From Limnohabitans sp. T6-5 (lineage in GTDB: Bacteria; Pseudomonadota; Gammaproteobacteria; Burkholderiales; Burkholderiaceae_C): a stretch of DNA of 64,000 nucleotides. This document shows positions 23,443-32,689 of the stretch, in pieces (the stretch's first letter is position 1; each line of letters starts with the position of its first letter). The stretch covers positions 806,001-870,000 of the forward strand of contig NZ_NERV01000002.1 in assembly GCF_003063315.1 (NCBI RefSeq), given 5' to 3'. The notes beneath the pieces are model-generated. The model searched no databases, was not told the DNA's origin, and worked only from the letters and a program-made list of their open reading frames with translations. The position numbers were made by a program, and so were the translations under genes.

Positions 23443-23738
23443 GCAATCATGAATGGTGTGCGGTCTTGACCTTCAATCCATTTGGGCGCTTTGCCCCGAC
23501 CTGTCCAGGTCTGGCCTGTTGCAGGATCACGATATTTGGCTGCCACTTTGCTGACAGCTTTAGGGCTGGCCGACTTGCCACCACGTCCGGGGAAAATGTC
23601 TTGGGCTGTCAGGCCATACTCAGCCACCAATTCGCGCACTTTGGCAACAGCACTGGAAATTTCATTCTGTCGAGCTTGGGCAATAGCGAGCTCCAAGGCT
23701 TCACGTTGCGCCAATAATTCTTTGTAGCTTTGGGTCAT
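23439..23738 (-). CDS. H-NS-family nucleoid protein
   Basis: A 99-residue protein of the short betaproteobacterial H-NS type. Residues about 1-45 form the oligomerising helix (MTQSYKELLAQREALELAIA), and the C-terminal DNA-binding motif is YRDPATGQTWTGRGKAPKWI, which contains the TWTGRGxxPxW core. Such proteins silence AT-rich acquired DNA, which the adjacent polysaccharide locus is. It has its own terminator. Confidence 0.95.
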   Translation of the reverse strand: MTQSYKELLAQREALELAIAQARQNEISSAVAKVRELVAEYGLTAQDIFPGRGGKSASPKAVSKVAAKYRDPATGQTWTGRGKAPKWIEGQDRTPFMIA

Positions 23739-23967
23739 GAGAACTCCTGATTAGAAATATGAAAGCTGAAATATACATCAAATATTTCATAGGTTATTAT
23801 TTTTTTGAATAGACCGGTTTCCAACCAGTCGTCAACTCTATTATTTTTTATGTTCAGCACTATTTGAACCAAACAAATCATTCGCATTTTTATCAGTTTC
23901 GCACGATCTACAGGTCGGCTCTTGCTGTGTTTGCAGACTGGGTCTGTCAACAAATATTGAATATCCA

Positions 23968-25296
23968 TCAGATTTCAAATGGCGCTTCTTGTGATGCATT
24001 GCCCAGTTGTTTGTTGCGCTGAGCCCATACTTTGTCGATGCGTCTGCCATCGAGATCGACCACTTCAAAAACCCATTCATCCAGTTCAATTTGCTCGCCC
24101 GTTGCTGGCAATTGCCCCAATACATACATGAGCAAGCCCGCGAGGGTGTTGTAACGGTTCTTGTCTTCGGCGGGCAATTCCTTGATGTCCAGTCGCGATT
24201 TAAGTTCATTCACGGGCATGAGTCCGTCAAGCAACCAACTGCCATCTGCACGCTGGGTGGCCCAGGCTTCGTTTTGGGTTTCTGGTTTGAGCTCGCCGGT
24301 GATGGCCTCCAGTAAATCCAGAGGGGTGAGCAGCCCTTGGACTTCGCCGTATTCATCGACAACAAACAGCATGCGGCTGGATTGGTCACGCATTTGCTCC
24401 AACAACTCCATGCCGGTCAGGGTTTCGGGCACAAAATGGGCTGGATGGGCGTGGTGTTCCAGTGCATGTGCGTCTGCCGGGGGCAAAGCCAGAAGGTGCG
24501 ACACGCTGATGACGCCGACCACATGGCCCAAATCTTCCCGACACACGGGATACCACGAGTGGTTTCCCTGCTGGCGCATCTGGTTGATACGGGCCATGGC
24601 CTGCTGGGCTGTGAGGCCGGCCTCCAGCCATTGAATGTCGCTGCGCGGCGTCATCATCGAAGTCAGTGCACGGTCATCCAAATGAAAGACGTTGCGTACC
24701 ATTTGGTGCTCGTGCTCTTCGATCAAGCCGGCATCAACCCCTTCTTCGAGGCTGGCGGTGATTTCTTCTTCGGTCACCGCACGATTGCCTTGGCTGTCAA
24801 TGCGCATGAGTTTGAGCATGCCTTGGGTGGACAGTGAAAGCAGTTTGACGAAGGGCCCTGCGGCTTTGGCCAGCCATGCCATGGGCCTGGCCACTTGCCG
24901 CGCCACGGCTTCGGGATAAAGCTGGCCAATGCGTTTGGGCACCAGTTCACCAAAAATGATGGTGGTGAAGGTGATAAGCGTGACGACGATGGCAGTGGCG
25001 GTGATGCTGGCCACCGACGCGGTCAAGCCCCACCCCACCAACCTGGCAGCCAGGCTGGCACTGAAAGCGGCTTCTCCCACAATGCCATTGAGTACGCCAA
25101 TCGAGGTGATGCCCACTTGCACAGTGGACAAAAATTGCGTGGGTTCTTGCAGCAACTGGATGGCCGCTTGAGCCCCTTTGTCGCCCGCCTCCTCCATGGC
25201 GGCCAGACGCGCCTTGCGACTGGACGCCAAGGCCAGCTCGGACATGGCAAACACACCATTGAGCAAGGTGAGGAAAACGATCAATAAAAAATCCAT
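23968..25296 (-). CDS. CNNM/CBS/CorC-domain membrane protein (hemolysin-like family)
   Basis: A 442-residue protein with an N-terminal CNNM domain of about three hydrophobic segments (MDFLLIVFLTLLNGVFAMSE, a GLTASVASITATAIVVTLIT segment), a pair of CBS domains at about 205-330 (MTPRSDIQWLEAG, SSRMLFVVDEYGEVQGLLTP) and a C-terminal CorC/HlyC domain (DEWVFEVVDLDGRRIDKV). Members are linked to Mg/Co efflux. The ATG at 25296 starts the first membrane segment; the 22 residues upstream in frame are Pro-rich and unlike the family. Confidence 0.9.
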   Translation of the reverse strand: MDFLLIVFLTLLNGVFAMSELALASSRKARLAAMEEAGDKGAQAAIQLLQEPTQFLSTVQVGITSIGVLNGIVGEAAFSASLAARLVGWGLTASVASITATAIVVTLITFTTIIFGELVPKRIGQLYPEAVARQVARPMAWLAKAAGPFVKLLSLSTQGMLKLMRIDSQGNRAVTEEEITASLEEGVDAGLIEEHEHQMVRNVFHLDDRALTSMMTPRSDIQWLEAGLTAQQAMARINQMRQQGNHSWYPVCREDLGHVVGVISVSHLLALPPADAHALEHHAHPAHFVPETLTGMELLEQMRDQSSRMLFVVDEYGEVQGLLTPLDLLEAITGELKPETQNEAWATQRADGSWLLDGLMPVNELKSRLDIKELPAEDKNRYNTLAGLLMYVLGQLPATGEQIELDEWVFEVVDLDGRRIDKVWAQRNKQLGNASQEAPFEI

Positions 25297-25469
25297 GGTC
25301 ACTATTGTGCCAAGGATGACGGGGCCGATAGGACTGACGGGGTTGACGGGGCTGATGCACAAAAGGCGCGTGGTTCGTCCGGACCTTGCTCAGCATGCTG
25401 TCATGGTGTGTTCAGCGCGGCCATCCTTACACGGTGGCCAATGCCGCACAATTGGAGCGAGAGGTGGAC

Positions 25470-26297
25470 ATGTCTATTTATTGGGTCGGTGATATTCAAG
25501 GTTGCGATGCCCCATTGGCGCGCTTGTTGGGGCAGGTAGACTTTTCGCCAAGTCGGGACACCTTGTTTGTGCTTGGCGATCTGGTCAACCGTGGACCTGA
25601 TTCTGCGGGGGTGTTGCGGCGCTTGATGGCTTTTGGCGGATCAGTGCAATGTGTGCTGGGCAACCATGACTTGCATTTGCTGGCGGTGGCAGCAGGGGCT
25701 GGCCGCATCAAGCCGATGGACACACTGGACGGCATTTTGCAAGCACCGGACCGCAGTGCCATGCTCGATTGGTTGCGCCACCAACGCATGGCCATCTGGG
25801 CGCACGATGTGCTGATGGTGCATGCCGGTGTGCTGCCAAGTTGGACGGCGTCGCAAACCCTGACACTGGCCGCAGAGGTGGAGCAGGTGTTGCGTGGCCC
25901 TGAATTGCCTGCTTTTTTGCACCAGATGTATGGCAATGAACCCGCTGCTTGGCAAGATGATTTAACGGGTATGAGCCGTTTGCGGGTAATCGTGAATGCG
26001 CTCACCCGGCTGCGGTTTTGCTCTGCCGATGGCGTGATGGAATTCGCAGCCAAAGAAGGTGCCAACACCGCACCCGCTGGCTTCATGCCCTGGTTTGATG
26101 TGCCCGGTCGGCAAACGGCTGGTCTGACCGTGGCCTTTGGGCACTGGTCCACCTTGGGCAAACTGGATAGACCCAATGTATGGGCCCTGGACACGGGCTG
26201 CGTCTGGGGAGGCTGCCTGAGCGCCATGCGCCGAGATGACCAGGGGCAGCAAACACTGCTAGAGGTCAAATGCCCCCCAGCCCAACGCCCCAGCTGA
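25470..26297 (+). CDS. apaH: bis(5'-nucleosyl)-tetraphosphatase, symmetrical
   Basis: A 275-residue metallophosphoesterase that splits Ap4A to two ADP. Metal-binding motifs are YWVGDIQGCDAPL, LGDLVNRGPDS and LGNHDLHLLAVAAG, then VHAGVLPSW, and C-terminal FGHWSTLG with ALDTGCVWGG. The ATG at 25470 begins MSIYWVGDIQG as in relatives; the upstream in-frame codons are not conserved. It is transcribed divergently from the CNNM/CorC gene. Confidence 0.95.
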   Translation: MSIYWVGDIQGCDAPLARLLGQVDFSPSRDTLFVLGDLVNRGPDSAGVLRRLMAFGGSVQCVLGNHDLHLLAVAAGAGRIKPMDTLDGILQAPDRSAMLDWLRHQRMAIWAHDVLMVHAGVLPSWTASQTLTLAAEVEQVLRGPELPAFLHQMYGNEPAAWQDDLTGMSRLRVIVNALTRLRFCSADGVMEFAAKEGANTAPAGFMPWFDVPGRQTAGLTVAFGHWSTLGKLDRPNVWALDTGCVWGGCLSAMRRDDQGQQTLLEVKCPPAQRPS

Positions 26298-26309
26298 GCA
26301 CACAAGCGC

Positions 26310-26361
26310 CAAAAATCGGAGTCTGACCCCCATTAAATTTAATGGGGGTCAGATTCCGATT
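26310..26361. repeat. inverted repeat between convergent genes (REP-like word)
   Basis: Two arms built on GGGGTCAGA-TCCGAT face each other around ATTAAATTTAAT. The arms pair over about 22 bases with one or two mismatches. It sits between the ends of apaH and the Smr gene and could terminate both. The word resembles dispersed REP-like sequences known from other proteobacteria. Confidence 0.7.
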
Positions 26362-26998
26362 AATTACCGGGTTTGAGCAGCACCACCAAAGCCCCTGCCC
26401 CGCCTTCGGCGGGTTTGGCCTGGACGAAGGCCATGACCTGGTTTTTTTGGACCAGCCAGCTGTGGACTTTGGATTTGAGCACGGGGGTTTTGCCAGGTGA
26501 GCCCAAGCCTTTGCCGTGCACCACGCGCAGGCACCGCAGGCCTTGGCGGTGAGCCATGCGGATGAATTCGGCCAAGGCAAGTCGGGCTTCATCGCTGCGC
26601 AGGCCGTGCAGGTCGATTTCTCGTTGAATGGACCAGTCGCCTTTGCGCAGTTTGTGCGTCACATCGCGCCCAATGCCGGGCCTGCGAAAACTCAGGGCTT
26701 CGTCGGTGTCGAGCAAGGTGCTGGCATCGAATTCATCACTGAGTGCGTCGCGCAATACCGCTTCTTCGTCTTTTTGGCGCTGCAGGGCCACAGGTGCCGG
26801 TGCTGCGGGCGCCATGCTGACCTGGTCGGGGTCGGGCATGCGTTTGACTACGCCCACCGCGCGTGCGAACAAGTTGCTTTCGGCTTCACGCTGACGAGCC
26901 GCCGCAGCCAGCGCTTCAGCTTGGGCTTGCGCCAGCGCATGGGCTTCGGCCAGCTTTTTCTGAACCTGCTTGAGGTCTTGCAGCGAGTTGATTTTCAC
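26360..26998 (-). CDS. Smr-domain protein
   Basis: A 212-residue protein. An N-terminal Ala/Gln-rich helix (residues about 5-45) is followed by a linker and a C-terminal Smr domain from about 120, with IDLHGLRSDEARLALAEFI and the VVHGKGLGSPGKTPVLKSKV loop that define the family. Smr domains bind or nick nucleic acid; this layout is that of SmrA/YdaL-type proteins. The physiological role is not known. Confidence 0.9.
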   Translation of the reverse strand: MKINSLQDLKQVQKKLAEAHALAQAQAEALAAAARQREAESNLFARAVGVVKRMPDPDQVSMAPAAPAPVALQRQKDEEAVLRDALSDEFDASTLLDTDEALSFRRPGIGRDVTHKLRKGDWSIQREIDLHGLRSDEARLALAEFIRMAHRQGLRCLRVVHGKGLGSPGKTPVLKSKVHSWLVQKNQVMAFVQAKPAEGGAGALVVLLKPGN

Positions 26999-27035
26999 AA
27001 AATATCCTGATCAGAGAAGGAGAAGGCCTGCAAGT

Positions 27036-27440
27036 TCAGGCGCCGCGATTGCGCATCCAGTCGGCGGTTTGAAAGAAACTTTTGTTCAAACGTTCACGCA
27101 GCACAGGGTCGACTTGGACTTCGCCCATGGCTTGGTTCATGCAGGCCAGCCATTGGTCGCGCTCCAGAATGCCAATGGAAAACGGCATGTGACGCATGCG
27201 CAAACGGGGGTGACCAAAGCGCTCAACGTAGAGGTCCGGACCGCCTAACCAGCCGCACAAAAACATGAACAATTTGTCCCGAGCCGCCTGCAAGGAGCTG
27301 CCATGGCTGGCACGCAAGGCCTGGTAGTCGGGCTCCAGGTCCATCAGGTCATAAAACCGCTCCACCAGCGCACGCACCTGGGCTTCTCCTCCAACCCACT
27401 CGAAGGGGGTGTCAAACGGTGGTTTTTCTTCGATGTCCAT
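27036..27440 (-). CDS. group II truncated hemoglobin
   Basis: A 134-residue globin. FYDLMDLEPDYQAL, LFMFLCGWLGGPDLYVERFG, HPRLRMRHMPFSIG with the proximal His, and the conserved Trp in RDQWLACMNQAM identify group II. Members bind O2 or NO and are linked to oxidative or nitrosative stress. It lies alone between the Smr gene and the permease gene on the same strand. Confidence 0.93.
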   Translation of the reverse strand: MDIEEKPPFDTPFEWVGGEAQVRALVERFYDLMDLEPDYQALRASHGSSLQAARDKLFMFLCGWLGGPDLYVERFGHPRLRMRHMPFSIGILERDQWLACMNQAMGEVQVDPVLRERLNKSFFQTADWMRNRGA

Positions 27441-27465
27441 AAGCTTGTATTGTGACGGGATCGGC

Positions 27466-29985
27466 TTACTCGGCAGCTTGCCGCAATGTGTGCATCACAG
27501 GCTGACGCAGCACCCCGGCCAGACTGAGGCTGCCCGCAGCCCAGGCCAGCAAAGCGCCCACTGCACCACCCAGCAAAGGCGCCCACAAGGGCGGCTGCCA
27601 GTCAAACTCAAACACATAGCGCGCCAAGGCCCAGCCGACCACCAGCGCCATGCCGCTGGCCATGAACCCGGCCAGCCAGCCAATGCCCAACAGCTCGGTG
27701 CGCTGCACCTGGGCCAGCAGGGCTCGCCCGGCGCCCAGTGCCCGCATGATGGCGTATTCGCGTTCACGCGCTTGCCGACTCGCGCCCACGGCCGCCAGCA
27801 AAACCATGACGCCCGCCGCCAGGGTGAAGGCAAACAAAAACTCCACGGCCCGGATGACCTGATCCATCACGCGTTGAATTTGGCCCAAGGTGCTGCGCAA
27901 ATCGACACTGGTGATGTTGGGGAAGCGGTTCACCAATGCGTTATCAAAACCCGGGGCATCTTGCGGGGTGCGAAAGGCCGCCATGTAAGTCATGGGCAAA
28001 TCGGGCATGTCTGCGACAGGGAACAACATGAAAAAGTTGGCCCGCATGGACGCCCAGTCGACCTTGCGCAGCGAGGTGATGCGGGCTTCACGCAGTTGCC
28101 CGGCGATGTCAAAGCGCAGTTGGTCACCCAGCTTGAGGCCCAAGGTCTGGGCAATGCCCGATTCGACGCTGACACCATCGGTTTCTTCAGGCACCCAGCG
28201 ACCTGCCAACAAGGTGTTGTGGCTGGGCAGCTCGGCTGTGTGAGAGAGGTTGATTTCACGGTCAATCAGGCGTTTGGCCCGATCCTCTGCAAAATCGCCC
28301 GGCCCCACATCGCGGCCATTGATGGCCACCAGTCGCCCCCGGATCATGGGGAACCAGTCGGGCGACTGCACGCCAGCATTGTGCAAATGTGCCAAAAAGT
28401 CTTGCGCTTGTTCGGGCTGGACATTGATGACAAAGCGGTCGGGCGCATTGGCTGGTGTGGCCTGCCGCCAGCTGGCCACCAGATCAGTGCGCAGCAAGAC
28501 CAGCAAGGCCAGCGCCAGCAAGCCCACCGACAAGGCGCTGACCTGCACCACCGCAAACACTGGACGCGCCGCCACTTGGCGGGTCGCCAGTCGCAGCCAG
28601 CGAGGTGCTTGCTCACTGGGCACCGTGCGCCGCAACAGCCACAAGGCCACCGCCGCCAAGCCCGCAAACACCAGCAATGCCACGGCAAAACCACCCACGG
28701 TGATGAGCCCCAGCGTCCAGCTGCGGCTGACCATGAGCAGCGTGGCCGCAAAACCCAACAAACCCATGACCAGCACCAGACCCGAGCGGGCCTGCAATTG
28801 GCCCAGATCACGCCGAATGACCCGCAGTGGGGGCACCTGGGCCAGTTGCAGCACTGGCGGCAAGCCAAAAGCGACCAGCAAAGTCAGGCCCATGGCCAGC
28901 CCCATGAGCACAGGTTGCACCGAGGGCGCAGGCAATTGCGTATCCACCAGGCCCGCCAGCAATTGCACAAAAACCAGGTGCACGCCATACCCTGCCAACA
29001 CCCCCAAGGCGCTGGCCAACAGCCCGGCGCCCATGAATTCCAGGCCATAACTCAATGTGAGTGTGCGCTGGCTTTGACCCAAGACGCGCAGCAAGGCACA
29101 GGCATCGAGCTGGCGCTCCGCAAAACTGCGGGCCGCCAAAGCCACAGCAACGGCGCACAACAGCGCCGCCAGCAGCGCCACCAAATTCAAGAACTGCGAG
29201 GCGCGGTCGAGCGTTTGACGCATTTCCGGGCGGCCACTGTCCAGCGACTCGATCTGCACGCCGCGAACCCGGGATTGCTCTGATTCAGCACGCGCCCACT
29301 GAACAAAACGATCGGCCAAAGCGCCCTCACCAGCCACCGCCATGCGCCAGGTCACGCGGCTGGCCGGTTGCACCAGTCCGGTGGAAGCCAGATCTGCGGC
29401 GTTCATCATCACCCGGGGGGCAAAGCTCATGAACCCGGCACCCCGATCGGGCTCACGCAGGATGGTTGCGGCGATGCGAAAACGGCGCTCGCCCAAGCCC
29501 AGCATCTGACCGGTTTGCAAGTTCAAGGCTTCAAGCAAAGCCGGGTCCACCCAGACTTCGCCCGAAGCAGGCAAGGCCTGAGGAGGTGCTGAGGGCGACA
29601 GATCAAGACGCCCGCGCAAGGGATACCCCGATTCGACGGCTTTGAGCGCCACCAGGCGACTGGCCCCGCCCTGCTCGGCCAAAGCGCGCGCCATGGTGGG
29701 AAAGCTGACATTGGTGTTGGTCACCAGGCCCAGTTTTTGGGCCTGTTGCACGAACGCTGCCGGTGTGGCCTGGTCGCTGACGACCACCGCGTCACCCCCC
29801 AGCAATTGGCGGGCGTCGCGCCACAAACCGTTTTGCAGGCGGTCGGCCAAAAACCCGACCGCCGTGAGCGCCGCCACTGCGAGTGCGACAGAAAGCATCA
29901 AAAGCCGCAGTTCACCCGCCCGCAAGTCACGCCACAACTGGCGCCCACCGAGGCGAAGACCGTGCATCCATCCTTGTTGATTCAT
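27466..29985 (-). CDS. large FtsX-type ABC transporter permease (YbbP-like)
   Basis: An 839-residue membrane protein with an N-terminal membrane segment (LLMLSVALAVAALTAVGFLA), a long periplasmic region, two clusters of FtsX-domain membrane segments at about 260-440 and 720-820, and a second periplasmic region between. The layout is that of YbbP-type permeases, which work with a YbbA-type ATPase and sit near lysophospholipase TesA. No ATPase lies next to it in this window, so it may partner with one encoded elsewhere. Confidence 0.87.
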   Translation of the reverse strand: MNQQGWMHGLRLGGRQLWRDLRAGELRLLMLSVALAVAALTAVGFLADRLQNGLWRDARQLLGGDAVVVSDQATPAAFVQQAQKLGLVTNTNVSFPTMARALAEQGGASRLVALKAVESGYPLRGRLDLSPSAPPQALPASGEVWVDPALLEALNLQTGQMLGLGERRFRIAATILREPDRGAGFMSFAPRVMMNAADLASTGLVQPASRVTWRMAVAGEGALADRFVQWARAESEQSRVRGVQIESLDSGRPEMRQTLDRASQFLNLVALLAALLCAVAVALAARSFAERQLDACALLRVLGQSQRTLTLSYGLEFMGAGLLASALGVLAGYGVHLVFVQLLAGLVDTQLPAPSVQPVLMGLAMGLTLLVAFGLPPVLQLAQVPPLRVIRRDLGQLQARSGLVLVMGLLGFAATLLMVSRSWTLGLITVGGFAVALLVFAGLAAVALWLLRRTVPSEQAPRWLRLATRQVAARPVFAVVQVSALSVGLLALALLVLLRTDLVASWRQATPANAPDRFVINVQPEQAQDFLAHLHNAGVQSPDWFPMIRGRLVAINGRDVGPGDFAEDRAKRLIDREINLSHTAELPSHNTLLAGRWVPEETDGVSVESGIAQTLGLKLGDQLRFDIAGQLREARITSLRKVDWASMRANFFMLFPVADMPDLPMTYMAAFRTPQDAPGFDNALVNRFPNITSVDLRSTLGQIQRVMDQVIRAVEFLFAFTLAAGVMVLLAAVGASRQAREREYAIMRALGAGRALLAQVQRTELLGIGWLAGFMASGMALVVGWALARYVFEFDWQPPLWAPLLGGAVGALLAWAAGSLSLAGVLRQPVMHTLRQAAE

Positions 29986-30105
29986 GCCCTGACCTTACCG
30001 CACAGTCAGAGGTCTTGTGAGGGCGGGGATTTTGACAAGATCAAGGGGCAGCAACTTGGCCCAGACAAATTCCAAAAACTGGACACCCCTCTCTCATTTC
30101 CCAAT

Positions 30106-30142
30106 GAAAAAGGCCGTTCACTGGATGTCAATGAACGGCCTT
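30106..30142 (-). terminator. terminator after the tRNA-Met gene
   Basis: AAGGCCGTTCA and TGAACGGCCTT form an 11-pair stem; on the minus strand it is followed by a T-run. It lies a dozen bases after the tRNA 3' end. Confidence 0.85.
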
Positions 30143-30153
30143 GGATGGTGTCT

Positions 30154-30230
30154 TGGTGGTGATAGGTGGATTTGAACCACCGACATCAGCATTATGAATG
30201 CTGCGCTCTAACCAACTGAGCTATATCACC
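30154..30230 (-). tRNA. tRNA-Met (anticodon CAU)
   Basis: The minus strand folds into a full cloverleaf: acceptor GGTGATA/TATCACC, D-arm GCTC...GAGC, anticodon stem CAGCA/TGCTG with loop TTCATAA, T-arm GTGG-TTCAAAT-CCAC, discriminator A and an encoded CCA. The anticodon is CAU. The lack of an initiator-type C1-A72 mismatch points to elongator Met; a lysidine-modified tRNA-Ile2 is less likely but possible. Confidence 0.93.
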
Positions 30231-30506
30231 TTGATGGCTTGCGCCGTCAGGATCGAGATTATAAACAGCTTTTTGGTGCTTTTAGACTCGGCTGGCAAAA
30301 ACATGCTGTTCTTGAATGCCGGACGCCATGCTCGCTCAGCGTTGTTGTACGTTCAGACCCCAAGCCACAGGACGGCACAGGCATGAGCCTTCGTGATCAA
30401 GGCACTGAGGACATGCGCCGTTTCGATCGGACCTGTGGATTGCCGCCCTGACAGACGCGACATTCACGCCAGCTTGGCATGTCGCTCTGAACTGGCGTGC
30501 CAAGGG
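30231..30506. other. intergenic region with no recognisable feature
   Basis: About 275 bases between the tRNA and the FAA-hydrolase gene. It must hold the tRNA promoter, reading leftwards; I see no further gene, repeat or clear terminator. Confidence 0.4.
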
Positions 30507-31292
30507 TCAAACGATCTTGACGCTCAGGTTGGGAAAGCCATCGATGTGCATCTCGATCACATCGCCGCGCACCACCGGGCCCACGTTTTCTGGCGTGCCT
30601 GAATAGATGATGTCACCCGGGAACAATTCGAATGCCTCAGACAATTGCGCAATCTGCTCGGCCACCGACCAGATCATCTGGTTCAGATTGGCGTTTTGTT
30701 TCATGACCCCGTTGACCTTGAGCCAGATGCTGCCTTGCTCAAAATGGCCTGACTGCGCCACCTTGCGGATGGCGCCGATGGGCGCGGACTGGTCAAAGCT
30801 CTTGCCGATTTCCCAGGGCTTTTTCTGGTCTCCCATGCCACGCTGCAAATCACGGCGGGTCATGTCCAGGCCCAGCGTGTAGCCGTAGACGTGTGCCAGC
30901 GCTTTGTCTTTGGGGATGTTGCGCCCGCCCTTGCCCAGCACCGCGACCAGCTCGGCCTCGTAGTGGTAATTTTTGGTGAGTGGGGGATAAGGGTGGTCCC
31001 CAACGGTGCCTGCCTTCACGTATTGGATGGCATCGGTGGGTTTCTGGAAAAAGAACGGCGGTTCACGCGTGGGGTCCGAACCCATCTCACGGGCGTGGGC
31101 GGCGTAATTGCGGCCGATGCAATAAATACGGCGCACCGGGTACATCTCGTCCGTGCCCTCAATCGGGATGTAAGTCGCGGGCACCGAAAACGGGGTTTTC
31201 ACCTGGTTCTGAGCCACGCCCGGCAAAGCGCAACCGGCCAACGCGCCGGTGGTCACCAGGGCGCTGTTTTGAAAAAAGTTTCTTCTGTCCAT
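30507..31292 (-). CDS. fumarylacetoacetate hydrolase-family protein with export signal
   Basis: A 261-residue protein. The C-terminal FAA fold shows RIYCIGRNYAAHAREMG, FFFQKPTDAI, NYHYEAELVAVLGKGGRNIP, GYTLGLDMTRRDLQ, KSFDQSAPIGAI and GDIIYSGTPENVGPV, with the metal-binding E-x-E type residues. Unusually it begins MDRRNFFQNSALVTTGALAG, a Tat-like signal ending near GVAQ, so it may act in the periplasm. The ATG at 31292 has GGAG seven bases before it. FAA enzymes hydrolyse, hydrate or decarboxylate beta-dicarbonyl acids. It closes the catabolic cluster. Confidence 0.85.
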   Translation of the reverse strand: MDRRNFFQNSALVTTGALAGCALPGVAQNQVKTPFSVPATYIPIEGTDEMYPVRRIYCIGRNYAAHAREMGSDPTREPPFFFQKPTDAIQYVKAGTVGDHPYPPLTKNYHYEAELVAVLGKGGRNIPKDKALAHVYGYTLGLDMTRRDLQRGMGDQKKPWEIGKSFDQSAPIGAIRKVAQSGHFEQGSIWLKVNGVMKQNANLNQMIWSVAEQIAQLSEAFELFPGDIIYSGTPENVGPVVRGDVIEMHIDGFPNLSVKIV

Positions 31293-31406
31293 GTTTGTCT
31301 CCATGCGCTTGGATGGCCTGAGTCCATCGAAATCTACAACAGTGATGGCGGTTTCAATGCGCACACAAGGGACAGCAAGGCCCCAGTACCCCGGCGCGCA
31401 AGATGT

Positions 31407-32666
31407 TCACTTGCTGCCAGGCATCGTTTCCAGTGAAAAACCGGCAATCTGTTTATAGTCGTCCGATATCTTGCGCAGCTCGGCCTGGCTGATGACCTCG
31501 TCAATGTGCCCGAAAGGACGGCCCTGCGTCAGCTCATCAACCTTGATGTTGATGAAATCGGGCGGGGTGCTGCGGTTGGTCAAGACCACCTGGGTGGTCA
31601 AAGGCCTGCGTACATCCTCGTAGCGATGCAAAGCCTGCACCAGATCCCCACCTGCCGGGGTGTTGGCCAGTTCATCGGCCAGGGTGCGGGCATCGACCAG
31701 GGCCTGGGCTGAACCATTGGAGCCACGCGGGTACATGGGGTGAGCGGCATCGCCCAACAAGCTCACGCGCCCAAAGGTCCATTGTGGAATCGGATCTTTG
31801 TCCACCATCGGGTACTCCAGGATCGACTCGGCCTGGGCGATCAATTCGGGCACATTGAGCCAGTCAAACGTCCAGTCCTTGAACAAGGGCAACACGTCTT
31901 CCAGACGGCCTTGGCGGTTCCAGTCGTTGGGGCTTTCTTGCTGCAAGCCGATCTCCGCTACCCAGTTGATCAATTGCATGCCGTCACCATCGAGGTTGTT
32001 GGCAATCGGATATATGACCATCTTGCCGGTGTCGATGGAGCCCACCCGCATGTAACTCTTGCCGGTCAGGATCGGCTTGTGGCGCGTGACGCCTCGCCAT
32101 GTGTTGATGCCATTGAAGGCTACTTTTTCATCCGGGTAAAAAACCCGGCGTACCGCCGAATTGACGCCATCGGCCGCCACTATCACACGGGCGTGCACAG
32201 CGGGCAGATTGTGGCCTTGAGGATCGGTGAAAGACAGCGTCACGCCAGCGTCACTTGGGTCCATCTGCGCAAAACGGTGCCCCGTGTGCACCCTGTCGGC
32301 ACCCAGTCGATCAACGGCCGCATCCCACAAGATCCTGTGAAGCTTGCCACGGTGGATGCCCACCTCGGGCAGGGCATAACCCGCATGACGGCCCCGCAAT
32401 TCACCGTAAATGAATTGGCCATAACGGTTGTAGAAAACGCTTTCGTAGTTCTCGATGCCCGCAGCCTCGACCGCGTCGGCCAGCCCCAAAGCAGCCAGCT
32501 CCCGCATCGCGTGGGGCAGCAAGGTGATGCCCACACCGATCTCACGAACCTGCGAGACGGCCTCATACACATCACACACCACACCCCGGCGATGCAAATG
32601 CAAGGCCAAGGCCAGGCCACCAATGCCCCCGCCCACGATGGCAATATCTGCTGAACGATCTGTCAT
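31407..32666 (-). CDS. FAD-dependent monooxygenase (aromatic hydroxylase type)
   Basis: A 419-residue group A flavoprotein monooxygenase. It has the Rossmann motif IAIVGGGIGGLALALHLHRR, the central VIVAADGVNSAVRR (DG motif) and the flavin/ribityl motif VSLLGDAAHPMYPRGSNG. Relatives hydroxylate aromatic or heteroaromatic acids with NAD(P)H and O2. The exact substrate is unclear. The ATG at 32666 begins the protein just before the FAD motif. It lies between the FAA-type gene and a TctC gene on the same strand. Confidence 0.85.
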   Translation of the reverse strand: MTDRSADIAIVGGGIGGLALALHLHRRGVVCDVYEAVSQVREIGVGITLLPHAMRELAALGLADAVEAAGIENYESVFYNRYGQFIYGELRGRHAGYALPEVGIHRGKLHRILWDAAVDRLGADRVHTGHRFAQMDPSDAGVTLSFTDPQGHNLPAVHARVIVAADGVNSAVRRVFYPDEKVAFNGINTWRGVTRHKPILTGKSYMRVGSIDTGKMVIYPIANNLDGDGMQLINWVAEIGLQQESPNDWNRQGRLEDVLPLFKDWTFDWLNVPELIAQAESILEYPMVDKDPIPQWTFGRVSLLGDAAHPMYPRGSNGSAQALVDARTLADELANTPAGGDLVQALHRYEDVRRPLTTQVVLTNRSTPPDFINIKVDELTQGRPFGHIDEVISQAELRKISDDYKQIAGFSLETMPGSK

Positions 32667-32689
32667 GGCAATGCGCTCCTGAATGCCGG

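Noticed and set aside
23739..23967. Possible small genes in the AT-rich gap upstream of the H-NS-family gene
   Set aside because: The short frames there have no ribosome sites or family-like sequence; the gap most likely holds the promoter of the H-NS-family gene.
27409..29283. 624-codon open frame on the plus strand
   Set aside because: Antisense shadow of the FtsX-type permease; rich in Gln, His and Arg with no domain-like pattern.
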